DNA of 11,122 bases from Lachnospiraceae bacterium UBA3802 (GCA_002369155.1 DFEM01000165.1:1-11122), one strand, 5' to 3'; shown: positions 1 through 6,486, numbered from the stretch's first letter. The notes: a model not told the origin generated them from the sequence alone. Made by a program: numbers and translations.

Positions 1-605
1 ACCATTCCGGGACCGCCTGTTGCAAGAATAATATCAGCTTCACGCATTACAAGGTTTGTCATATCAAGAGAGGGCATGTCAATCCATCTGATTATTCCCT
101 CGGGTGCGCCTGCTTTTACTGCAGCCTCAAGCACAACCTTTGCGGCTGCAATTGTTGAAAGTTTTGCTCTCGGATGAGGGCTGAAGATAATTGCGTTTCT
201 TGTTTTCAAAGCAATAAGAGCCTTGAAGATTGCAGTGGAAGTGGGGTTTGTAGTGGGAATAACTGCAGCGATTACACCGATGGGTTCAGCCACCTTTGTA
301 ATTCCGTATGCATCATCTTTTTCCACTACACCGCATGTCTTGGTGTCTTTGTACTTATTATAAATGTATTCTGCGGCATAATGATTTTTGATGACTTTGT
401 CTTCAACAATTCCCATGCCGGTTTCTTCTACAGCCATCTTTGCGAGAGGGATTCTCTGCTTGTTGGCTGCCATGGCAGCTTCGAAGAAAATTTTGTCGAC
501 CTGTTCCTGAGAGTACTCTGCAAAAATCTTCTCAGCTTCTCTCAATTCGCTTAGGGCCTGTTCAAGTTTTTCGACGCCGTCGATAATTCCGTATTCTTTT
601 TCCAT
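1..605 (-). CDS. adhE: AdhE-type acetaldehyde-CoA dehydrogenase / alcohol dehydrogenase, N-terminal part (cut by window edge)
   Basis: AdhE reduces acetyl-CoA to acetaldehyde and then to ethanol with NADH, regenerating NAD+ in fermenting cells. About 201 codons are visible, beginning MEKEYGIIDGVEKL. They cover the N-terminal part of the aldehyde dehydrogenase domain, with near-identical AdhE landmarks: RIPLAKMAVEETGMGIVEDK, KNHYAAEYIYNKYKDTKTCG, AEPIGVIAAVIPTTNPTSTA, FKALIALKTRNAIIFSPHPR and ILATGGPGMV. The catalytic cysteine and the C-terminal iron alcohol dehydrogenase domain would lie beyond base 1. Fusion is therefore inferred from family similarity, and a stand-alone acetaldehyde dehydrogenase cannot be excluded. 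The ATG at 605 is supported by AGGAG at 613-617, 7 nt upstream. A promoter and a Rex-like operator precede it, fitting NADH/NAD+-responsive control. No frame damage is seen in the visible part. Confidence 0.93.
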   Translation of the reverse strand, partial: MEKEYGIIDGVEKLEQALSELREAEKIFAEYSQEQVDKIFFEAAMAANKQRIPLAKMAVEETGMGIVEDKVIKNHYAAEYIYNKYKDTKTCGVVEKDDAYGITKVAEPIGVIAAVIPTTNPTSTAIFKALIALKTRNAIIFSPHPRAKLSTIAAAKVVLEAAVKAGAPEGIIRWIDMPSLDMTNLVMREADIILATGGPGM

Positions 606-636
606 AATCGTGCTCCTTTCTTTCATGGACGAAAGA

Positions 637-654
637 TTGATAAAAAAATAACAA
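637..654 (-). promoter_or_regulatory. Rex-like redox operator in the adhE leader
   Basis: Read on the minus strand the 18 bases are TTGTTATTTTTTTATCAA. The known Clostridia-type Rex consensus is TTGTTAANNNNTTAACAA, so each 7-base half-site has one mismatch and the spacing is exact. Rex is the NADH/NAD+-sensing repressor known to control adhE in many Firmicutes. The site lies about 8-25 nt after the inferred transcription start and upstream of the ribosome binding site, a position suited to blocking transcription. The match was made by eye; the AT-rich context makes a chance near-match possible, but the adjacent gene raises its likelihood. Confidence 0.65.
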
Positions 655-668
655 TCTCATGTGACTTA

Positions 669-696
669 AGTATAACACAAGAATTATAATTTGCAA
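669..696 (-). promoter_or_regulatory. Probable sigma70-type promoter of adhE
   Basis: On the minus strand a -35 box TTGCAA (696-691) is followed after 16 bases by a -10 box TATACT (674-669). Transcription would start near 662, giving a leader of about 57 nt that carries the Rex-like operator and AGGAG. It is divergent from the tRNA-Trp promoter 40 bp away. Confidence 0.55.
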
Positions 697-736
697 CTAT
701 TATTTTTTTTCTTAAAAAAAGGCTTAAATAAAACAC

Positions 737-765
737 TTGCATACTTTGATTCTATTTGATATAAT
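737..765 (+). promoter_or_regulatory. Promoter of tRNA-Trp
   Basis: A -35 box TTGCAT (737-742) is separated by 17 bases from a perfect -10 box TATAAT (760-765). The predicted start near 772 lies about 12 nt before the mature tRNA 5' end, typical of a single tRNA unit. Confidence 0.8.
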
Positions 766-783
766 ACACTTCGTTGACCGCTT

Positions 784-854
784 AGGGGAATCATACAGTG
801 GCAGTATGACGGTCTCCAAAACCGTTCACGGGAGTTCGAATCTCTCTTCCCCTG
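784..854 (+). tRNA. tRNA-Trp (anticodon CCA)
   Basis: A full cloverleaf can be folded by hand. The acceptor stem is AGGGGAA/TTCCCCT and the D stem ATAC/GTAT has a 7-nt loop containing GG. The anticodon stem ACGGT/ACCGT carries loop CTCCAAA, so the anticodon is CCA. The variable loop is 4 nt and the T stem GGGAG/CTCTC (one G-U pair) has loop TTCGAAT. The discriminator is G, as expected for tRNA-Trp. The gene is a compact 71 nt and does not encode CCA. It has its own promoter and terminator, so it is probably monocistronic. Confidence 0.95.
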
Positions 855-857
855 TTG

Positions 858-890
858 AAAAAATCTCTCTGTTAATCAGAGAGATTTTTT
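858..890. terminator. Bidirectional rho-independent terminator
   Basis: A perfect 14-bp inverted repeat AAAAAATCTCTCTG / CAGAGAGATTTTTT has a 5-base loop (872-876). The A-run on one side and T-run on the other allow termination in both directions. It ends the tRNA-Trp transcript 4 nt after the mature 3' end and, on the minus strand, lies 24 nt beyond the stop of the TPM-like gene. Confidence 0.92.
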
Positions 891-913
891 ATTTCCCGAT
901 TATTTATGTTTTC

Positions 914-1894
914 TTATGTTTGATTTTTCTCATGTGTCTTTAACGGGGCAGCGCAGTTGGGACATACATCACTCATTCCGACTACATATATAGCACCGCA
1001 ATATTCGCATTTTTCCTGATCGACAAATGTTTCCGGACATTCAACTGCTTTTTCAAAATATTTCCCTTTGAATGGATGAAAAGATGAGGATCTTATTGCC
1101 ATAAATAATAAGAAGCCTGCGAATACGAGGGGATAAATCATTTTTCGGAAAGGAATGTATTTTTTCATCGCCACGGGTGTTAATTCATCGAAAGCTTCAC
1201 TGATAGCTTCTCCTACGGAATAATTTTTGTTTGTTAATCCTTTTTGCAATTCATTATTAAATAATCCAGTTTCCTTATATGTAAGAATCTTATCGGTATC
1301 ATCGCCCTGCATACCTTCCCAATACCAGTCATTAAAATCAGGATTGGGATTTGCGGGTTCGGAATACACTATAAGCCAGTGTTTTTCGTCATCAAATGCT
1401 TCAACATACAGTTCGTAAGCATATTGTTCCAAATCGGTATAATTGTTCATCCAGTATTCGTTTTGTACAGTAATTATGCAGGGGGTTATACCGGTTTTGT
1501 CCTGAAATGCCAAAAGTGATTTTATAAGAGTATCTTCATCATCGATTACATTGGCTGTATCGGAAATCATAATGGAAGAGTTGTATTTTGATATGTCAAT
1601 TTTTCCCGGGAAATGACCCAAGCCGGGAATAAAGCTCAAAACCAATATCAGTATTACAATATACAGGAAAAAAGATATAAAAGAGGAAACGCGGTTTTTG
1701 CTATCGGATATATCATAATTTGAGTAAATAAATACAGGGGCATTGTTTCTGTAATATAAATATCTTTTTGCGCCCGGGAATTTACTGTTTGATACTCTGT
1801 TAAAAGATCTGCCTCGTGAACCGTGAGAAGACGAATGATGGCTTCCGCCGTGTGAACCGCCGCTGTGCGAACCGCCGCCTGATGAATGTGGCAT
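914..1894 (-). CDS. Two-TM protein with TPM-like domain, C-terminal zinc ribbon and Gly/Ser/His-rich N-terminus
   Basis: The function is unknown. The 326-aa product begins with a low-complexity tail (residues 4-30) of Gly, Ser and His, including GGGSHSGGSHGGSHH. A hydrophobic membrane segment follows at about 72-90. Residues ~107-240 resemble a TPM domain (TLP18.3/Psb32/MOLO-1 family): an SDTANVIDDED start, alternating strands such as TPCIITV and HWLIVY, and a C-terminal helix. A second membrane segment is at ~251-267. A zinc ribbon follows with C296, C299, C311 and C314. The TPM-like region probably sits on one face of the membrane between the two segments; topology is inferred. GGGGAG at about 1901-1906 supports the ATG. 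The gene stands alone and ends at the bidirectional terminator 858-890. In TPM proteins a Gly/Ser-rich tail is usually C-terminal, so its N-terminal place here is unusual. Confidence 0.8.
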   Translation of the reverse strand: MPHSSGGGSHSGGSHGGSHHSSSHGSRGRSFNRVSNSKFPGAKRYLYYRNNAPVFIYSNYDISDSKNRVSSFISFFLYIVILILVLSFIPGLGHFPGKIDISKYNSSIMISDTANVIDDEDTLIKSLLAFQDKTGITPCIITVQNEYWMNNYTDLEQYAYELYVEAFDDEKHWLIVYSEPANPNPDFNDWYWEGMQGDDTDKILTYKETGLFNNELQKGLTNKNYSVGEAISEAFDELTPVAMKKYIPFRKMIYPLVFAGFLLFMAIRSSSFHPFKGKYFEKAVECPETFVDQEKCEYCGAIYVVGMSDVCPNCAAPLKTHEKNQT

Positions 1895-1900
1895 TTTTTC

Positions 1901-1983
1901 TCCCCTTTTACCTTTTTAAGTAAAATTAATATAACACAAAAAGCCTCCCGGGAAAAGGAGGCTTTTTGCTGTGTAAAAGGGGA
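1901..1983 (-). promoter_or_regulatory. Candidate cis-regulatory leader RNA: SD-sequestering long-range stem around a terminator-like hairpin
   Basis: In the minus-strand RNA, UCCCCUUUUAC (1983-1973) is perfectly complementary over 11 bases to GUAAAAGGGGA (1911-1901). The second copy contains the GGGGA ribosome binding site of the TPM-like gene, five to six bases from its ATG. The arms enclose the hairpin at 1938-1967, so the leader could form a long arm that hides the ribosome binding site. No known riboswitch or T-box core was recognised. It only matters if transcription begins upstream of 1983, which the weak promoter evidence does not prove. Confidence 0.4.
1938..1967 (-). terminator. Terminator-like hairpin in the leader of the TPM-like gene (possible attenuator)
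   Basis: The 11-bp perfect inverted repeat AAAAAGCCTCC / GGAGGCTTTTT has an 8-base loop (1949-1956) and A/T runs on both flanks, so it could terminate either strand. It lies 43 bp upstream of the TPM-like ATG and 190 bp upstream of the kinase gene, and no gene ends next to it. The likely roles are a minus-strand attenuator, the end of a short leader RNA, or insulation of the divergent promoters. Confidence 0.65.
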
Positions 1984-2032
1984 ATTCTTTCGGAATGATC
2001 TGTTTGTAAAATCAATTCGAATTACAATTAAG

Positions 2033-2038
2033 ATTATA
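2033..2038 (-). promoter_or_regulatory. Tentative -10 box for the TPM-like gene
   Basis: The minus strand reads TATAAT at 2038-2033, but I see no convincing -35 box 16-18 bases upstream. A start near 2026 would give a ~130-nt leader containing the hairpin and the SD-pairing repeat. Just downstream lies a dyad, TTGTAA (2004-2009) / TTACAA (2022-2027), with AATTCGAATT at 2014-2023, which could be an operator. Weak support. Confidence 0.25.
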
Positions 2039-2064
2039 TTGCCAACGCCCTTATAAATATACAA

Positions 2065-2099
2065 ATATTTTGCTTAAAAATAAAAATATATTGCTTAAA
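2065..2099 (+). repeat. Two direct repeats with 21-bp period upstream of the kinase promoter
   Basis: ATATTTTGCTTAAA (2065-2078) and ATATATTGCTTAAA (2086-2099) match at 13 of 14 positions and start exactly 21 bp apart, two helical turns. The second copy ends 8 bp before the -35 box. The spacing and position are those of tandem activator or response-regulator sites; the bound protein is unknown. Confidence 0.55.
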
Positions 2100-2107
2100 C
2101 TGCATTT

Positions 2108-2136
2108 TTGACACATTTTTTATGCCGTATTATAAT
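2108..2136 (+). promoter_or_regulatory. Consensus sigma70-type promoter of the hybrid kinase operon
   Basis: A perfect TTGACA (2108-2113), a 17-base spacer and a perfect TATAAT (2131-2136) are present. Transcription should begin near 2143, leaving a leader of only about 14 nt before the ATG at 2157. The ribosome binding site GGGG (2146-2149) sits almost at the 5' end of the message. Confidence 0.88.
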
Positions 2137-2156
2137 ATTCAAAACGGGGTTAATGT

Positions 2157-4982
2157 ATGGAGAGTTATTTTACAATTTTTAATATAGTTCAAATAGCGGG
2201 AATAATGTTTACCGCATTTCTTTGCGTAATTATCGTACGCGAAAAATCATCGATGCATGACAAGCTGCTCGGATTGGTGGGCATCTGTATATTATTCGAT
2301 CTGGTCGGTTATCTTTTTGAGATGAATTCAACCGGATTAAACGAGGCTTTGGTCTGTTCTAAAATAGAACTGTCTTCGTTTTTGCTTATAGCCACATTTA
2401 TGACGGTTCTTGTGTTCAAACTTTGTAATGTGAATTTCGGACTTCCGATGCTTGTTATTTTGATTGTCTCCGATGTTATATTCAGTCTCTATTTTATCGG
2501 TTCGGATTTTGATAAAGTTTTTAAAGAAACATCTTTTATCGATTCGGGCATTTTCCCGCATCTGGTTGTGACACCCGGTATTGTATATGTCATCTTCCTT
2601 GCATACGTGGCTGCTTTATATCTTTTGCAGATTATTCTTATAATCGGAAGAACCAGAAATAAAGGAAACAAAATCGGCAAGGAATTTATTTTCCTGCTTC
2701 TTCCTTATATTTTTATGATTGTTTCATTCGCCTATTTCTTTACACCTTTTTATCCGGAGTATACATATATTCCTCTTCATGTTTCGCTGGTTTTGACTTT
2801 CGGACTTCAGACTTTTGTTATTTTCAGATTCCGTCTTTTCGACTCGGTTCTTACCGCGAAAGAGGATATTGTTAACGGTATTGAGGACGGACTTATTGTT
2901 ATAGACGTCAGAAAGAATTTCCTTTATGCAAATGAAACCGCTTACGGCCTTGTACCTGAACTTACGATTCCAAGCATGGTTGAAAACATGATAAACAGGC
3001 TTTACCGTAACAATAAGAAGGTTTTGAATCTTGGCGGTAAAGAGTATCTTGTATCCGTTAAGCCTTTTTATGACAGAAAGATGCTTAAAGGTTACCACAT
3101 CTGGATGTACGACAAGACAGAGGAGAACAAATACAACAAGAGTCTTATCGAACTTAAGGAACAGGCCGAGAGGGCTAACGAAGCCAAAACTGTATTCCTT
3201 GCAAATATGTCTCACGAAATCAGAACTCCCGTCAATGCCATCATGGGTTCTACGGAAATGATTTTAAGAGACAGGGACAAGAGCGAAAAAATCGAAGAAC
3301 TTGCTTACAGCATTAAGAATGCTTCGCTTATCCTTATTTCCATCATCACGGAGATACTCGACTTCTCGAAAATTGAAGCCGGCAAAATGAGTGCTGCCGA
3401 AAATGAGTACGAGCCGGGCATACTTATAAAAGATATTACCGATTCGGTCAGAGATAAATTAAAAGAAAAGAATATAGATTTGTATGTCAATGTCAACGAA
3501 ACGCTTCCCAAGGTATTAAGGGGCGATGAAGTACATGTCAGACAGGTCTTCACGAATGTATTAAACAATGCCGTAAAATATACTCAAAAGGGAAGTATTA
3601 CGGTTAATGTTGACTGGAATCAGCAAAGCGGAATGGCACTTCTTCGTGCTTCGATTGCCGATACAGGTGTGGGAATCTCGGAGGAAGCTCTTCCCACTAT
3701 CTTTGATTCGTTCCAGAGAGCAGACATGATAAAGAACAGAACCATCGAGGGTACGGGACTCGGACTTGCCATTACCAAAAGACTTGTCGAGAGCATGGGC
3801 GGCTCCATAAATGTAAAGAGTACTTACGGTGAGGGAAGTGTTTTCTCGTTTACATTATTCCAGAATGTCGTTGATTATACGCATACCGGAAAACTTTCCG
3901 AGATTGTTATTCCCACAAAAGGAGACGATACCAACGAATCTTTTATTGCACCCATGGCAAAGGTTCTTGCCGTTGATGACAATGCCACAAATATTAAGGT
4001 AATTCAGGGTATCCTTGCAATGTATCAGATAAAGGTTGATACAGCCATGAGCGGAAAGGAATGTCTCGAGAAGGTTGCAAAGAACCATTACCATCTGATT
4101 CTTATGGATCAGATGATGCCCATTATGGACGGTATCGAGACTGCGGAGCAGATAAGAAGACTTCCTCAAAAAGACAAGAGGAATGTTCCCATTGTTGCTT
4201 TGACTGCAAATGCCATAAGAGGTTCGAGAGAGATGTTCCTGGAAAAAGGTTTCCAGGATTATCTTTCAAAACCCATGAATATCAATCTTCTTGAAAATAT
4301 ATTGATTAAATATCTTCCCGATGAATTTATTCATTTCGTAGACAAGGAAGATCCCAATTTGAAGGTAAGCAAAAACATTACCATTGCCGGTGTCGATACT
4401 CAGGCGGGTATCAAGAATTATAACAACAGCGTTTCCAGATACGTTCAGGTTCTTAAATATATTTATGATGACGGTGAAGCTCAGATTGAACGAATGGAAA
4501 GAATGATTAAAAACGAAGAATTCGAGCAGTATACATTCGAGACGCATGCTCTTAAAGGATTGGCTTTGGGCGTCGGTGCAAATGCTCTGGCTGAAAAGTC
4601 CAAAGATCTTGAGATGGCTGTAAGAGCGGGAGAGTATGAAAAGGTTAAGAAAGAAGCTCCGTCTCTTATTGAAGAATACAGAATGATTCTTGCCAATATA
4701 AAATTTGTGCTTGTTGACAACGGCATAGATCTCGGCAAAGAAGAAATTGAAGTTACCAAAGGCAGTATATCTTCCGAGGAAGAAAAGAAAGCTTTGCTCT
4801 CCTTGAAAGAAAGTCTTGAGATGCTTGACATGACCGAATCGGACAAGAAGATAACCGAATTGTTAAGCGTTCAGTCTACGGATGAAAAGAGAGAGAAATA
4901 CAAAAAGATCAGAGCGGCCGTTAAAGAATTCGATTACGATGAAGCAATAATTATTGTGGACGGTATTTTGAAAGAAGGTTAA
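2157..4982 (+). CDS. 7TM/PAS tripartite hybrid sensor histidine kinase (HisKA-HATPase-REC-HPt)
   Basis: A 941-aa membrane sensor kinase with an internal phosphorelay. Seven hydrophobic segments fill residues ~6-226, resembling the N-terminal 7TM sensor of histidine kinases. A PAS-like segment (~234-320, GIEDGLIVIDVRKNFLYANE) and a linker helix follow. The HisKA H-box FLANMSHEIRTP has the phospho-acceptor H353. The HATPase has the N-box FTNVLNNAVKY (N467, N471), the G1 box DTGVG (502-506) and G2 GTGLGL (532-537). The REC domain (~601-720) keeps D607/D608, phospho-acceptor D651, T683 and K705. The HPt domain (~750-845) carries H797 in THALKG. All catalytic residues look intact. About 90 extra residues (850-941), helical and charged, follow the HPt; similar tails are common in clostridial hybrid kinases but unexplained. 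The signal and output regulator are unknown, and no response regulator gene is adjacent. It is the first gene of a two-gene operon. Confidence 0.95.
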   Translation: MESYFTIFNIVQIAGIMFTAFLCVIIVREKSSMHDKLLGLVGICILFDLVGYLFEMNSTGLNEALVCSKIELSSFLLIATFMTVLVFKLCNVNFGLPMLVILIVSDVIFSLYFIGSDFDKVFKETSFIDSGIFPHLVVTPGIVYVIFLAYVAALYLLQIILIIGRTRNKGNKIGKEFIFLLLPYIFMIVSFAYFFTPFYPEYTYIPLHVSLVLTFGLQTFVIFRFRLFDSVLTAKEDIVNGIEDGLIVIDVRKNFLYANETAYGLVPELTIPSMVENMINRLYRNNKKVLNLGGKEYLVSVKPFYDRKMLKGYHIWMYDKTEENKYNKSLIELKEQAERANEAKTVFLANMSHEIRTPVNAIMGSTEMILRDRDKSEKIEELAYSIKNASLILISIITEILDFSKIEAGKMSAAENEYEPGILIKDITDSVRDKLKEKNIDLYVNVNETLPKVLRGDEVHVRQVFTNVLNNAVKYTQKGSITVNVDWNQQSGMALLRASIADTGVGISEEALPTIFDSFQRADMIKNRTIEGTGLGLAITKRLVESMGGSINVKSTYGEGSVFSFTLFQNVVDYTHTGKLSEIVIPTKGDDTNESFIAPMAKVLAVDDNATNIKVIQGILAMYQIKVDTAMSGKECLEKVAKNHYHLILMDQMMPIMDGIETAEQIRRLPQKDKRNVPIVALTANAIRGSREMFLEKGFQDYLSKPMNINLLENILIKYLPDEFIHFVDKEDPNLKVSKNITIAGVDTQAGIKNYNNSVSRYVQVLKYIYDDGEAQIERMERMIKNEEFEQYTFETHALKGLALGVGANALAEKSKDLEMAVRAGEYEKVKKEAPSLIEEYRMILANIKFVLVDNGIDLGKEEIEVTKGSISSEEEKKALLSLKESLEMLDMTESDKKITELLSVQSTDEKREKYKKIRAAVKEFDYDEAIIIVDGILKEG

Positions 4983-4984
4983 AA

Positions 4985-5446
4985 ATGGGCATTGAAAGCG
5001 AAAAGAAAGGTATAGACGAAATGCTTAAGGAGTACAGGGAGGTTGTAACGGAGATTTCCAAATATCTTCCGTGGCTTCAGAGCAAGTCGGGAGAAAAACC
5101 GATGTCTTTATATACTCCCGAGGGAGCAGGCAATACAATTTCGATTCCCGTTTATGATTCAACTCTTTTATCATTTGTAAAGATGCTTGAAAAAACGGGC
5201 AGAATGAACAGAAATTATGATTATGTATATAAAAAATACAAGATTTATTCTACCGAAGACGAGATTAGTCTGATTCACAGAGCTGATTTAAAAGACATGG
5301 AGATGCTTTTTGCGATTCTTTCCAAATATGTTATTAAAGGAAGAACCAAAGGGGCGTACTGGAATGAAGCCATGGAAAACGGAGTGTTTTATGAAGTCGT
5401 CAAAAAGATGAAGGAACTTGTAGAATTCTGGACATTACCTATATAA
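4985..5446 (+). CDS. Small protein resembling the DUF6508 family
   Basis: The role of this 153-aa, apparently cytosolic protein is unknown: no signal peptide and no membrane segment is visible. The N-terminal third (residues 1-35) is a charged helix. The rest has features I associate with DUF6508: F64 to Y86 (FVKMLEKTGRMNRNYDYVY), an ADLKDMEMLFAILSKYV block (100-116), a GRTKGAYWNEAMENGVF block (119-135) and a final helix KKMKELVEF. The family assignment is from memory and is moderate. The gene begins 2 nt after the kinase stop, with its AAGG ribosome binding site (4975-4978) inside the kinase's last codons, so the two are almost certainly cotranscribed and perhaps translationally coupled. This suggests a role linked to the sensor, but nothing in the sequence proves it. 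Confidence 0.8.
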   Translation: MGIESEKKGIDEMLKEYREVVTEISKYLPWLQSKSGEKPMSLYTPEGAGNTISIPVYDSTLLSFVKMLEKTGRMNRNYDYVYKKYKIYSTEDEISLIHRADLKDMEMLFAILSKYVIKGRTKGAYWNEAMENGVFYEVVKKMKELVEFWTLPI

Positions 5447-5471
5447 AAAAAGACCTTGAAGGCCTTTTTTT
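5445..5471. terminator. Bidirectional terminator at a tail-to-tail junction
   Basis: Seven A's, G, a mismatch, then CC/GG around TTGAA, and the complementary C plus seven T's form a stem with T-runs on both strands. It overlaps the stop codon of the DUF6508-like gene and the stop codon of the NYN-LOTUS gene, so one 27-bp element ends both operons. Confidence 0.8.
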
Positions 5472-6486
5472 ATTTGTTTTTCTTTATGACTTTTCTTGTG
5501 TTTGTGTTCTTGTTATCGCTTTTCTTTTTATCCTTCAGCACATATTCGGAATTAAGAGTAACGACTCTTCCGAGCGATGTAACCTTAACGCTTTTAAGAT
5601 CGCTTAAGAATTTTGAAAATCTGGTATATCCGTAATTTTCAAAATTAAATGAAGGATGAAGAGTTAAAAGCTTCTGATTAAGCTGTCCGGTGTTGCACGA
5701 ATTCTTTTCGCAATCATTTAAAATATTGATAATATCGGTTTCGATTGCTTTAAGAGAAATTTCCGAATCCTTAAGAATTGCGGTAACCGTATTTTCTGTG
5801 AATTTAAGTTCGATATTTTTGAAATTCTCAAGGAATTTGGAGAATTTGGTATATCCGTAGTTTCTTATATCGAAAGCTGTGTCGTATTTTGTAATTCTCG
5901 AACCGAGTTCGCCGATATCCATTGCGCTTGAATTGATTCCGTTTTCCATAATGATTTTGCTGATAAGTGATTCAAGAGCGGGAAGAGGAGTAACGGCATC
6001 GGCTGAAACATTTTCCTCTGATGAGGTTTTGCCTTCTTCGTCGGTGTCTTCCTCATCGGATAACAAATCGATAAAGAAGAATCTTTCACAGGATACTCTG
6101 AAAGGTTCGGGAGTCTTTTGTTCGCCCATTCCGATTACGGTCATGCCGGATTCTCTTAATCTCATGGCAAGTCTTGTGAAATCAGAATCGCTTGTTGCAA
6201 GACAAAATCCGTTAACGCTGCCTGAATAAAGAATATCCATTGCATCGATAATCATCGCGGAATCGGTTGAATTCTTGCCGGTTGTGTAATTGTATTGCTG
6301 AACGGGATTGATAGAATGAGATAAAAGAGCGTGTTTCCAGCTTCTGTTGTTTGCCTTGGTCAAATCGCCGTAAAGTCTTTTGTACGTGATTGTACCGTAT
6401 TTGGAAAGCTCTTCAATAATGATTTTAATATATTTCGACGAGATATTATCCGCATCGATAAGCAAAGCGAATTTCTTTTCTTCCAT
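5470..6486 (-). CDS. NYN-domain (LabA/DUF88-like) putative ribonuclease with tandem OST-HTH/LOTUS domains
   Basis: A 338-aa protein. Residues 5-142 form a PIN-like NYN domain. The acidic residues expected for metal-dependent RNA cleavage are visible at D11 (LIDADN), D75 (NSTDSAM), D81, and D100 with D102 (ATSDSDF). An acidic linker (~143-165) leads to two LOTUS/OST-HTH domains at ~168-237 and ~245-312, with matching NYGYTKFSKFL and NYGYTRFSKFL motifs, and then a lysine-rich tail. LOTUS domains bind RNA, including G-rich structures, so an RNA-processing or decay role is likely, substrate unknown. I chose ATG 6486 because GAGGGGG (6492-6498) precedes it at good spacing and the domain begins at once. 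The ATG at 6519 adds 11 residues without a ribosome binding site. It lies 63 nt downstream of tRNA-Leu(CAG) with no terminator between them. Confidence 0.92.
   Translation of the reverse strand: MEEKKFALLIDADNISSKYIKIIIEELSKYGTITYKRLYGDLTKANNRSWKHALLSHSINPVQQYNYTTGKNSTDSAMIIDAMDILYSGSVNGFCLATSDSDFTRLAMRLRESGMTVIGMGEQKTPEPFRVSCERFFFIDLLSDEEDTDEEGKTSSEENVSADAVTPLPALESLISKIIMENGINSSAMDIGELGSRITKYDTAFDIRNYGYTKFSKFLENFKNIELKFTENTVTAILKDSEISLKAIETDIINILNDCEKNSCNTGQLNQKLLTLHPSFNFENYGYTRFSKFLSDLKSVKVTSLGRVVTLNSEYVLKDKKKSDNKNTNTRKVIKKNK

Noticed and set aside
174..554. Plus-strand open frame of 126 codons opposite adhE
   Set aside because: It is the antisense shadow of a highly conserved AdhE segment and is rich in cysteine and phenylalanine without a known domain.
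737..943. Plus-strand open frame of 68 codons across the tRNA-Trp unit
   Set aside because: It starts inside the -35 box, runs through the promoter, tRNA and terminator, has no ribosome binding site and is low in complexity.
1654..2064. Minus-strand open frame of 136 codons covering the leader and N-terminal part of the TPM-like gene
   Set aside because: It overlaps the better-supported gene in another frame, crosses the terminator hairpin and lacks a ribosome binding site and a recognisable domain.
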